Origin: Aliarcobacter sp.
GTDB taxonomy: Bacteria; Campylobacterota; Campylobacteria; Campylobacterales; Arcobacteraceae
Direction: 5' to 3'
NCBI GenBank assembly: GCA_023268955.1
Contig: JALRJW010000209.1
Coordinates: forward strand, 1-5,728
Length of the DNA: 5,728 bases
Positions 1 through 4,599 of this stretch are shown piece after piece. Position 1 is the first letter of the stretch. Every line of letters starts with the position of its first letter. The notes under the pieces are model-generated. The model ran no database searches and had not been told where the DNA came from. It worked only from the letters and a program-made list of their open reading frames with translations. A program made the position numbers and the translations under genes.

Positions 1-102
1 TTTCAAGAAGTAATAAAGCAAGGTGTTGAAGTTTTGGTTTACCAATCTTCTATTTCTCAAAATGAAATATTTGTAAATAGAAAAATTGATTACAACTATT
101 AA
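1..102 (+). CDS. sfsA: SfsA-like protein, C-terminal end only (partial)
   Basis: Frame 1 is open from the left edge to a TAA at 100-102 and gives 33 residues. The segment QGVEVLVYQSSIS followed by a short hydrophilic tail closely resembles the C-terminus of SfsA ('sugar fermentation stimulation' protein), where a conserved G-V-E-hydrophobic-Y strand is followed by 'S-x-x-x-x' and a final short strand. SfsA is a small cytoplasmic nucleic-acid-binding-like protein, historically linked to maltose metabolism in E. coli; its biochemical role is not settled. Start, promoter and most of the protein lie outside the window. The gene converges on the aldose dehydrogenase gene with only 35 bases between the two stops. 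The assignment rests on a short stretch and is made from remembered family sequence, so it is probable rather than certain. Confidence 0.7.
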   Translation, partial: FQEVIKQGVEVLVYQSSISQNEIFVNRKIDYNY

Positions 103-137
103 TTTTTCCACACATAGCTCTAAAAAGAATTTTTAAC

Positions 138-1226
138 CTAGTTTTTAAGTAAATATATATTTCCACTATCTGTACTAAAATAGATTTTATCATCAGGGCT
201 TTTAACTATATTTCTTATTCTTTCCCCTAAATTTTCTAAAATTCTATCCTCTTTTATAATACTTGGATTATTTGAGTTTTCATCAATTGTTAAAATATTT
301 ATATGTCTTTCTTTTAAAGCACCAACTAAAAGTTTTCCATTAAGATTTGAATAGTTTTGACCTCTGTAAAGTATCATTGAAGATGGTGCAATTGAAGGAA
401 TATAATACTTTTTAGCATCAATAATTCCAGCTTTAGATGGAACTCCAACACTATCATTGCTTCTGTACTCTTTTCCCCTTGAAACAATAGGCCATCCGTA
501 GTTTTGCTTTGCTTTAATAAGATTTATTTCATCTCCTCCTCTAGGGCCATGTTCTACTAACCAAAGATTTGAATCTGTTTTATCATAAAAAATACCTTGA
601 GCATTTCTGTGCCCAAAACTATATATTTCGTCAAGGGCATTTTTATCATTTATATATGGATTATCTTTTGGAATTGAACCATCTATATTAAGTCTAATAA
701 CACTTCCTATGTGATTGTCTAGATTTTGCGCGTCCATTCTTGAACCTCTATCACCTAATGTAAAATAAATATGTTTATCATCAAAAGTTATTCTACTTCC
801 AAAATGATAGTTTTGATTTGTACCTGATTTTGTAACTAATATATCTTGAAAATTTTGAAGTTCATCATTTTCAAAAATAGCTTTTGCTAAAGTTGTATGT
901 CCATTTCCTAATATTGATTTTACATATGTAAAAAATATTGTTTTATCATTGTTAAAATTTGGGGAAATTTTAACATCTAAAAGTCCACCTTGAGATTTAT
1001 TATGAACATCTAAATAATATATTTTCTTTAGTTTCTTTGTTTCAAAATTTGCGAGGTAAATATTCCCCTCTTTTTCATTTATTATCATTTTATTTTCATC
1101 GATAAAATCAAAACCCCAAATAACTCCTAAACCACTTAAAACCTTTTGAGCTTGATATTGAGTTTCGTTTATGTTTGCAAATATTGACATTTTAAATATC
1201 AATATAAAAAGTATAACTATTTTCAT
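138..1226 (-). CDS. Exported PQQ-dependent aldose sugar dehydrogenase (glucose/sorbosone dehydrogenase family)
   Basis: This 362-residue protein belongs to the soluble quinoprotein glucose/sorbosone dehydrogenase family (E. coli YliI/Asd type), six-bladed beta-propellers that oxidise aldose sugars in the periplasm using PQQ and calcium. A signal peptide is visible at residues 1-17 (hydrophobic core, then S-I-F-A before N18), though K12 interrupts the core. Family landmarks appear in order: GGLLDVKISPNF (80-91), HFGSRITFD with likely catalytic base H141, LGDRG (157-161), IRLNIDGSIPKDNP (177-190), FGHRNAQG with substrate/PQQ-side R207, EHGPRGGDEIN (225-235), PSIAPS (277-282), and R336/R338 in ERIRNI, which match the paired PQQ-binding arginines of the family. 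The residue just before I-P-S-I-A-P is Tyr275 where I recall Trp in relatives. Length is normal. The ATG at 1226 is preceded by an AGGAGA ribosome site at good spacing. No PQQ synthesis gene is in the window, so cofactor supply is unknown. It stands alone as a transcript, divergent from the DUF2892 gene. Confidence 0.88.
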   Translation of the reverse strand: MKIVILFILIFKMSIFANINETQYQAQKVLSGLGVIWGFDFIDENKMIINEKEGNIYLANFETKKLKKIYYLDVHNKSQGGLLDVKISPNFNNDKTIFFTYVKSILGNGHTTLAKAIFENDELQNFQDILVTKSGTNQNYHFGSRITFDDKHIYFTLGDRGSRMDAQNLDNHIGSVIRLNIDGSIPKDNPYINDKNALDEIYSFGHRNAQGIFYDKTDSNLWLVEHGPRGGDEINLIKAKQNYGWPIVSRGKEYRSNDSVGVPSKAGIIDAKKYYIPSIAPSSMILYRGQNYSNLNGKLLVGALKERHINILTIDENSNNPSIIKEDRILENLGERIRNIVKSPDDKIYFSTDSGNIYLLKN

Positions 1227-1232
1227 TTCTAT

Positions 1233-1238
1233 TCTCCT
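1233..1238 (-). promoter_or_regulatory. Ribosome binding site of the aldose dehydrogenase gene
   Basis: Read on the minus strand, AGGAGAATAGAA precedes the ATG at 1226. This is a strong Shine-Dalgarno match about 6 bases from the start, and it supports the start that includes the signal peptide. Confidence 0.75.
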
Positions 1239-1248
1239 ATTTAGTTGA

Positions 1249-1254
1249 ATTATA
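1249..1254 (-). promoter_or_regulatory. Putative -10 element for the aldose dehydrogenase gene
   Basis: The minus strand reads TAAAGCTATAATTC here, containing a perfect TATAAT about 23 bases upstream of the start codon. No clear -35 is visible (the 17-base position reads roughly ATAAAG), which is usual for sigma-70 promoters of Campylobacterota. In such AT-rich DNA a chance match is possible. Confidence 0.4.
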
Positions 1255-1380
1255 GCTTTAATAATTTTAATCTTTATAAAATTTTGATTCAGTTCTAGCT
1301 TTAATATAAGTTTTTCTTATTAAAGATAAATTAAGTTTAGTTATATCATAATTCGAAAATATAAAAATAAAGGTATTAAA

Positions 1381-1575
1381 ATGAATACATTTGATAAAAT
1401 CAGAAAATTTTGTAGAACATTTAGAATTATTATAGGATTAATTTTAATCGCTGTTGGTTTATTTACAGGAATTGCATGGTTCTATTTAGGAGTTATTCCT
1501 TTAATTGCTGGACTAGTAGACTTTTGTCCTATATGCATTATTTCAAAAAAATGCACACCTAAACATTTACAATAA
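1381..1575 (+). CDS. Small YgaP-like / DUF2892 membrane protein
   Basis: This 64-residue protein matches the YgaP-like transmembrane domain family (DUF2892). It has a short basic N-terminus (DKIRKFCRTFR), a first hydrophobic helix at about 14-30 with the family's 'G-L-I-L-I-x-x-G' look, a second at about 32-47 (WFYLGVIPLIAGLV), then the hallmark F-C-P followed by an I-I-S turn. It should be an inner-membrane hairpin. In E. coli YgaP this domain is fused to a rhodanese domain; stand-alone copies like this one are common and have no settled function. Cysteines sit at 11, 49, 52 and 58; the C-P-I-C pair plus C58 is richer in cysteine than the usual C-P-L-Y ending I recall, which could suit metal or sulfur chemistry (inference). 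The ATG is preceded by TAAAGG at 1368-1373. It is monocistronic, read away from the dehydrogenase gene and ended by the hairpin at 1592-1637. Confidence 0.8.
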   Translation: MNTFDKIRKFCRTFRIIIGLILIAVGLFTGIAWFYLGVIPLIAGLVDFCPICIISKKCTPKHLQ

Positions 1576-1591
1576 TATTTAAATTTTAATC

Positions 1592-1637
1592 ATAAAAAAA
1601 GGGGAAGAAGCATTAAAACTTCTTCCCCTTTTTTTAT
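1592..1637. terminator. Strong bidirectional intrinsic terminator
   Basis: A perfect 19-bp inverted repeat has arms at 1592-1610 and 1619-1637 and an 8-base loop (CATTAAAA). The core GGGGAAGAAG/CTTCTTCCCC is flanked by seven A on the left and seven T on the right, so a GC-containing stem followed by a U-tract forms in either direction. It lies between the convergent stops at 1575 (plus) and 1649 (minus) and should end both transcripts. Confidence 0.93.
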
Positions 1638-1648
1638 ATATAGAATTA

Positions 1649-1936
1649 TTAACTTAATTCTACACCACATTTATCACAAGATTTTCTAAACCATCCTCTA
1701 CCTGGATATTTTCCACATTTTGGGCACTTCCAAAATAAAAATACAAATCCAATATAAATTACAAATCCAGCAATTGATGCATTAAACCAAAAATCTTGAC
1801 CAAAACCAAAGATTTCTTCTTTTTCTTTAACTGTCATTACGATATTTGGTGTTAATAACAAGAAAAATATTGCAGCAGTAACTTGCGCCCATTTTATTGT
1901 AGTTGCAAACTGCTTTTTAATCTCTTCACTATTCAT
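1649..1936 (-). CDS. Two-helix membrane protein with C-terminal zinc ribbon (unknown function)
   Basis: I do not recognise this 95-residue protein as a named gene. It has a charged N-terminus (residues 1-15), a transmembrane helix at about 17-35, a short loop with acidic and basic residues (36-50), a second helix at about 51-69, and then a compact zinc ribbon: C71-P-K-C74 and C87-D-K-C90 with a glycine-rich, basic turn (GKYPGRGWFRK) between them. Both ends should lie on the same side of the membrane, probably the cytoplasm given the metal-binding thiols (inference). The start at 1936 is backed by AAAGGAG at 1941-1947. It is last in the minus-strand series, 47 bases after the dehalogenase stop, and ends 11 bases before the shared terminator hairpin. 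With its own good ribosome site and a TAATAT upstream it may be transcribed alone or by read-through. A structural or assembly role is as possible as a sensory one. Confidence 0.72.
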   Translation of the reverse strand: MNSEEIKKQFATTIKWAQVTAAIFFLLLTPNIVMTVKEKEEIFGFGQDFWFNASIAGFVIYIGFVFLFWKCPKCGKYPGRGWFRKSCDKCGVELS

Positions 1937-1940
1937 TTAA

Positions 1941-1947
1941 CTCCTTT
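1941..1947 (-). promoter_or_regulatory. Ribosome binding site of the zinc-ribbon membrane protein
   Basis: The minus strand reads AAAGGAGTTAA before the ATG at 1936. The purine run matches the anti-Shine-Dalgarno well but sits only 4 bases from the start, at the short end of normal spacing. Confidence 0.65.
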
Positions 1948-1958
1948 ATTTCAGTGAC

Positions 1959-1964
1959 ATATTA
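1959..1964 (-). promoter_or_regulatory. Possible -10 element for the zinc-ribbon gene
   Basis: TAATAT occurs on the minus strand in the 47-base gap after the dehalogenase gene (context ATGTAATATGTC). Its position fits a short leader before the ATG at 1936. No -35 is evident and AT-rich chance matches are common, so this is tentative. Confidence 0.25.
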
Positions 1965-1983
1965 CATAAATTTTTATTTTTAA

Positions 1984-2871
1984 TTAATTAAAGAATTTTT
2001 CAAACTCTTCAATAACTTGTGATGGAGCTTCTTCTGCTAAAAAATGTCCGCAGCCTAGTGTTTTACCTTGAACATTTGAAGCATAATCTCTCCATACATT
2101 TAAAAGATCATATGTTCTATTTATAAAACCTTTTTCACCCCATAATATTAATAAAGGAGTATCAACTTTATTATTCTTATCTTTTTCATCATCTTCCATA
2201 TCAATAGTTGCAGCTGCTCTATAATCTTCACAAGTTGCATGAATATCATTATAATTTGAAAAGCACCTAATATACTCATCAACAGCTTCTTTCTCAAATA
2301 CAGAGTTATCAGCACTCCATCTATATAATTTTTCCATTAAATAGTATTTAGGATTGTTTCCTATCATTGTTTCAGGAAGATTATTAGGCTGTATTAAAAA
2401 AAACCAGTGATAATATCCTGTTGCAAAATTTTGGTTTGTATTTTTAAACATATGATATGTTGGAGCAATATCCATAATACAGGCTTTTTCAATCATTTTA
2501 GGGTAGTCTTTAATCATTCTGTGAAGAACTCTACCTCCCCTATCATGACCAGCTGCAAAAAATTTATCATATCCTAAATGTTTCATTAAGCTAATCATAT
2601 CTTCTGACATGTTTTTTTTAGAATATAATACATGATTAACGTCAGTTTGACTAGGCTTTGAACTATCTCCATAACCCCTTAAATCAGGACAAATAATATG
2701 ATAATTATGATTTAATTCATTGGCAATATGATGCCACATAACGTGAGTTTGTGGATAACCATGAAGTAACAACAATGGTTTTTTTCCATAATTATCATTG
2801 TGTCTAAAATTAATTATGATATTTTTTTCTGATTCAAAAGTGGCTAGAACAAAGTTTCTATCAAACAACAT
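1984..2871 (-). CDS. Alpha/beta hydrolase of the fluoroacetate / haloacetate dehalogenase type
   Basis: This 295-residue cytoplasmic alpha/beta hydrolase carries every active-site element I recall from fluoroacetate dehalogenases such as Rhodopseudomonas RPA1163. There is the oxyanion segment HGYPQTHVMW (37-46), nucleophile D110 in GHDRG, the carboxylate-clamping arginines R111 and R114, acid D134 (MDIAPTY), the halide pocket H155-W156 in the cap (YYHWFF) with Y217 (CEDYRA), and catalytic H276 in GHFLAEEAP. In the family, Asp attacks the alpha-carbon of a 2-haloacid, releases halide, and the ester is hydrolysed by the His-activated water, giving for example glycolate. Epoxide hydrolases share the fold but instead use two cap tyrosines and lack the Arg pair. 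True substrate (fluoro-, chloro-, bromoacetate or another 2-haloacid) cannot be read from sequence. The ATG at 2871 has only a weak purine run (AGATAAGAT) and lies 9 bases after the dsrE-like stop, so translation probably depends on that gene. Length and start agree with the family. Confidence 0.87.
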   Translation of the reverse strand: MLFDRNFVLATFESEKNIIINFRHNDNYGKKPLLLLHGYPQTHVMWHHIANELNHNYHIICPDLRGYGDSSKPSQTDVNHVLYSKKNMSEDMISLMKHLGYDKFFAAGHDRGGRVLHRMIKDYPKMIEKACIMDIAPTYHMFKNTNQNFATGYYHWFFLIQPNNLPETMIGNNPKYYLMEKLYRWSADNSVFEKEAVDEYIRCFSNYNDIHATCEDYRAAATIDMEDDEKDKNNKVDTPLLILWGEKGFINRTYDLLNVWRDYASNVQGKTLGCGHFLAEEAPSQVIEEFEKFFN

Positions 2872-2880
2872 ATCTTATCT

Positions 2881-3297
2881 TTATGGTCTTATGTATGAAT
2901 AGTTTTCTTCTTGAAGTTCAATAATTCTTGCAACACCTGCTTTAACTTTTTGAACACCTTCAGTTAAAATAGGAGTTTTACCTGTTTTTTTAGTAATTTT
3001 GGCCATCGTATTTTCACAAGCACTAAATGTAATATTTTGCATTGCTAAACTTTTAACTCTAGAAGCCTCACTTGAATCAGCTGTCATAATTCCAAGTCCT
3101 GGACCATAAGCAACTATTTCAATTTCAATATTATCTATTCCATAAAGTTTTTGCAGATTTACAGCATTATTTAATGCAATTTTTTGTTGTTTAACATCAT
3201 CTGTACTTACTTGAATAACCACTTTATGAGTATCTTGTGCATAAATTGAAGCAGCTAAAACTAAAGAAGCAATTGTTGATATAAGAATTTTTTTCAT
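2881..3297 (-). CDS. Exported DsrE-family protein
   Basis: This 138-residue protein has a clear signal peptide (MKK, hydrophobic core, cleavage after I-Y-A at residue 20) followed by a DsrE/DsrF-like alpha-beta domain. Supporting features are a first strand HKVVIQVSTDD (24-34), an amphipathic helix rich in N-A-V-N (about 38-50), a second strand IEIEIVAYGPGLGIM (57-71), the F-S-A-C-E-N-T-M segment with a single cysteine C94, and the typical ending GVARIIELQEENYSYIRP-like tail (120-138). Cytoplasmic relatives (DsrE, TusD, YchN) carry or relay sulfur on a conserved cysteine; exported versions like this one are widespread in sulfur-active bacteria but poorly understood. C94 is the only cysteine in the mature protein, which fits a persulfide-type role by analogy only. 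The ATG at 3297 is preceded by AGGAAA. It is first in a two-gene unit with the dehalogenase. Confidence 0.82.
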   Translation of the reverse strand: MKKILISTIASLVLAASIYAQDTHKVVIQVSTDDVKQQKIALNNAVNLQKLYGIDNIEIEIVAYGPGLGIMTADSSEASRVKSLAMQNITFSACENTMAKITKKTGKTPILTEGVQKVKAGVARIIELQEENYSYIRP

Positions 3298-3302
3298 GTT
3301 AT

Positions 3303-3308
3303 TTCCTA
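3303..3308 (-). promoter_or_regulatory. Ribosome binding site of the dsrE-like gene, inside the inverted repeat
   Basis: The minus strand reads CTAGGAAATAAC before the ATG at 3297. The AGGAAA run overlaps the end of the 13-bp inverted-repeat arm at 3304-3316, so folding of the leader RNA, or a protein bound there, could hide it. Confidence 0.6.
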
Positions 3309-3339
3309 GATTATAAATTTATTTGATTATAATCTAGGA
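3304..3339. repeat. Perfect 13-bp inverted repeat upstream of the dsrE-dehalogenase pair (candidate operator)
   Basis: The arms TCCTAGATTATAA (3304-3316) and TTATAATCTAGGA (3327-3339) are exact reverse complements separated by a 10-base AT spacer, placing the arm centres 23 bases apart, about two helical turns. The upstream arm also contains the 10-bp perfect palindrome GATTATAATC (3325-3334). It covers a TATAAT and the ribosome site of the next gene. It lacks a following U-tract on either strand, so it is a poor intrinsic terminator; a repressor operator or a leader hairpin fits better (inference). Confidence 0.6.
3326..3331 (-). promoter_or_regulatory. Putative -10 element for the dsrE-dehalogenase unit
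   Basis: A perfect TATAAT on the minus strand (context AGATTATAATCAAA) lies about 28 bases before the dsrE-like ATG and would start transcription near 3319. A second TATAAT at 3310-3315 is too close to the ribosome site to be useful. No -35 stands out. It lies in the upstream arm of the inverted repeat, so binding there would block RNA polymerase. Confidence 0.45.
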
Positions 3340-3374
3340 TAATAGCAATAAAATAGTAATTAAAAGAATTTTGT

Positions 3375-4253
3375 TTATTTTTTTGAGACTAATATTCCAC
3401 CTAAAACAATTAAAAAAATTCCAATAAAAGTTATAAAATTAGGGAACATATCTCCAAGCATTACTCCAAATCCAATAGAAAATGGAATATTTGCATAACT
3501 AACTACTCCTATAATACTTGCTTTACTTAAACTATAAGCTCTTGTTAAAAACCATTGAGAAGCTGTTGAAATAATGGCCATAAAAACAATTAAAACCCAT
3601 GTAAATATCTCTGTATGTAGTTTAAAAGTAACTAAATTTGTAAATAAATAAAGTATCAAAGGTATTAAAGAACCAATACTCATAAATGAAAGCATAATAA
3701 CTCTAGCATCATAAATATCTTTTATCTTTTTAATTGTTGCATAAGCAGCTGCTGCAAAAAAACCTCCCAATACCCCTAATACATGTTCTAAAGAAAAATC
3801 AATACCAAATGGTTTCATAATAAAAATTACACCAATAAAACCAATTATCAAAGCAAAAAAAGTTCTAAGATTTATATGCTCTTTCATTAAATAATATGCC
3901 AAAATTGTTACAAAAAAAGGTGAAGTTCTATTTAAAACTACAGCTTCTCCCAAAGGTATTGTTGCAATTGTATAAAAAAACAAAACCATTGCTGTAGCTC
4001 CAAAAATTCCTCTTAAAATTAGCAAATGAATTTTAGATATATCAAATGAAACTTTTATTTTTTTAAAAGTATAAAGTATGATTAAAACACCAATTATATT
4101 TCTATAAAACACAATCTCAATTGGATCCATAGATTGGGATAAATATTTTGCAACTGCTCCATTTAGTGCTCCTAAAATAGCACTAAAAAGCATAAAAATT
4201 ACACCTTTATCTAAAGTTTTTAAAAAAGATTGATTAAGATTTAAATTTATCAC
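3375..4253 (-). CDS. EamA-family (drug/metabolite transporter superfamily) permease
   Basis: This 292-residue, highly hydrophobic protein fits the ten-helix, two-EamA-repeat DMT design. Helices lie at roughly 18-36, 43-61, 75-95, 100-120, 129-148, 157-175, 186-206, 217-237, 243-263 and 269-289, ending in the basic V-S-K-K. Family-like landmarks are F-Y-R-N after helix 1, L-R-G-I-F-G at the start of helix 3, I-P-L-G-E-A-V-V-L-N-R-T-S-P-F-F around helix 4, K-E-H-I before helix 5, and S-Y-A-N-I-P-F in helix 9. Such inner-membrane carriers usually export metabolites; the substrate cannot be told. The start is uncertain. The frame begins with GTG at 4253, inside the ridA-like gene and without a visible ribosome site, whereas ATG at 4193 has AAAGGTG eight bases upstream. 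The longer form is preferred because L-D-K-G-V-I-F leads naturally into helix 1. It overlaps the ridA-like gene by 20 bases, so the two are co-transcribed. Confidence 0.85.
   Translation of the reverse strand: MINLNLNQSFLKTLDKGVIFMLFSAILGALNGAVAKYLSQSMDPIEIVFYRNIIGVLIILYTFKKIKVSFDISKIHLLILRGIFGATAMVLFFYTIATIPLGEAVVLNRTSPFFVTILAYYLMKEHINLRTFFALIIGFIGVIFIMKPFGIDFSLEHVLGVLGGFFAAAAYATIKKIKDIYDARVIMLSFMSIGSLIPLILYLFTNLVTFKLHTEIFTWVLIVFMAIISTASQWFLTRAYSLSKASIIGVVSYANIPFSIGFGVMLGDMFPNFITFIGIFLIVLGGILVSKK
4202..4208 (-). promoter_or_regulatory. Shine-Dalgarno-like AAAGGTG before an internal ATG of the EamA gene
   Basis: The minus strand reads AAAGGTG, eight bases and then ATG at 4193-4191 (residue 21 of the long form). 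This would be a normal ribosome site for a 272-residue protein starting inside helix 1. It competes with the GTG at 4253 as the true start; it may also be chance, since the same bases encode K-G-V. Confidence 0.3.
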
Positions 4254-4599
4254 CAGCAGCCACAGTAAAGGTCATTTCAACTAAATATTCAGGATCAGCT
4301 AGTTGTGCTTTCACGCAAGCTCTAGATGGCGCACAATTTTTTGGAAAATATTCATCCCAAACTTCATTTAATGCATCTAAATTATTAAAATCAGTGATGT
4401 ATATTGTTATAGCTAAAATTCTTGAATTATCACTATCAATCAACTCTAAACTTGTATTTGCTTGTTCAAAAATTTGTTGCACTTGTCCTTTTATATCTGC
4501 ACTTGTATCACTATCAGCAACTTCTGTAAAAGTTCCGATTCCATTGTAAACAACAATATCTGACCATCTTTTATTTGGATTTATTCTATGTATTTTCAT
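4234..4599 (-). CDS. RidA-family protein, YoaB-like
   Basis: This 121-residue protein is a single-domain RidA/YjgF/UK114 member. Overall pattern resembles E. coli YoaB: M-K-I-x-R-I-x-P-x-x-R-W-S-D-I-V-V-Y-N-G at the start, a central ILAITIYITDFNNLDALNEVWD (61-82), the A-P-S-R-A-C-V-K-A-Q-L signature (90-100) with conserved R93, and V-E-M-T-F-T (107-112) with E108. RidA proteins form trimers with active sites at the interfaces; the Arg binds the substrate carboxylate and canonical members hydrolyse reactive 2-imino/enamine acids. YoaB-like subfamilies keep the Arg, but their real substrates are not established. The ATG at 4599 overlaps the helicase stop in an ATGA junction, with AGGGAA 11 bases upstream, so translation is coupled to the helicase. 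Downstream, the EamA frame begins before this gene ends. Confidence 0.87.
   Translation of the reverse strand: MKIHRINPNKRWSDIVVYNGIGTFTEVADSDTSADIKGQVQQIFEQANTSLELIDSDNSRILAITIYITDFNNLDALNEVWDEYFPKNCAPSRACVKAQLADPEYLVEMTFTVAAGDKFKS
4596..4599 (-). other. ATGA stop/start overlap joining the helicase and ridA-like genes
   Basis: The minus strand reads ATGA here: ATG (4599-4597) opens the ridA-like frame and TGA (4598-4596) closes the helicase frame. This four-base overlap is the classic arrangement for translational coupling and makes co-transcription of the two genes near certain. Confidence 0.9.

Larger units (their letters stand above)
1227..1380. other. Divergent intergenic region between the dehydrogenase and DUF2892 genes
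   Basis: These 154 bases are about 85% AT and must hold both outward promoters. On the minus side a TATAAT lies at 1249-1254. On the plus side the best -10-like strings are TATCAT (1344-1349) and the overlapping CATAAT (1347-1352), about 30 bases before the ATG. An 11-base direct repeat TAGCTTTAATA occurs at 1253-1263 and 1296-1306. No open frame or RNA gene is seen. Confidence 0.5.

Noticed and set aside
121..135. TAAAAAGAATTTTTA as a terminator between the sfsA-like and dehydrogenase stops
   Set aside because: The six-base stem is pure AT with a three-base loop and would be very unstable; it is not distinguishable from background in this composition.
2396..2619. Two eight-base homopolymers in the dehalogenase gene (A8 at 2396-2403, T8 at 2612-2619) as phase-variation switches
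   Set aside because: Eight-base A or T runs are expected in DNA this AT-rich, the frame is intact, and phase-variable tracts in this group are typically longer G/C runs.
1984..2871. The alpha/beta hydrolase as an epoxide hydrolase
   Set aside because: The Arg111/Arg114 pair and the His-Trp plus Tyr halide pocket match haloacetate dehalogenases, and the two-tyrosine cap pattern of epoxide hydrolases is not evident.
3304..3339. The 13-bp inverted repeat as an intrinsic terminator of the EamA transcript
   Set aside because: Neither strand has a T-tract after the stem; on the minus strand the sequence runs straight into AATAACATG of the next gene.
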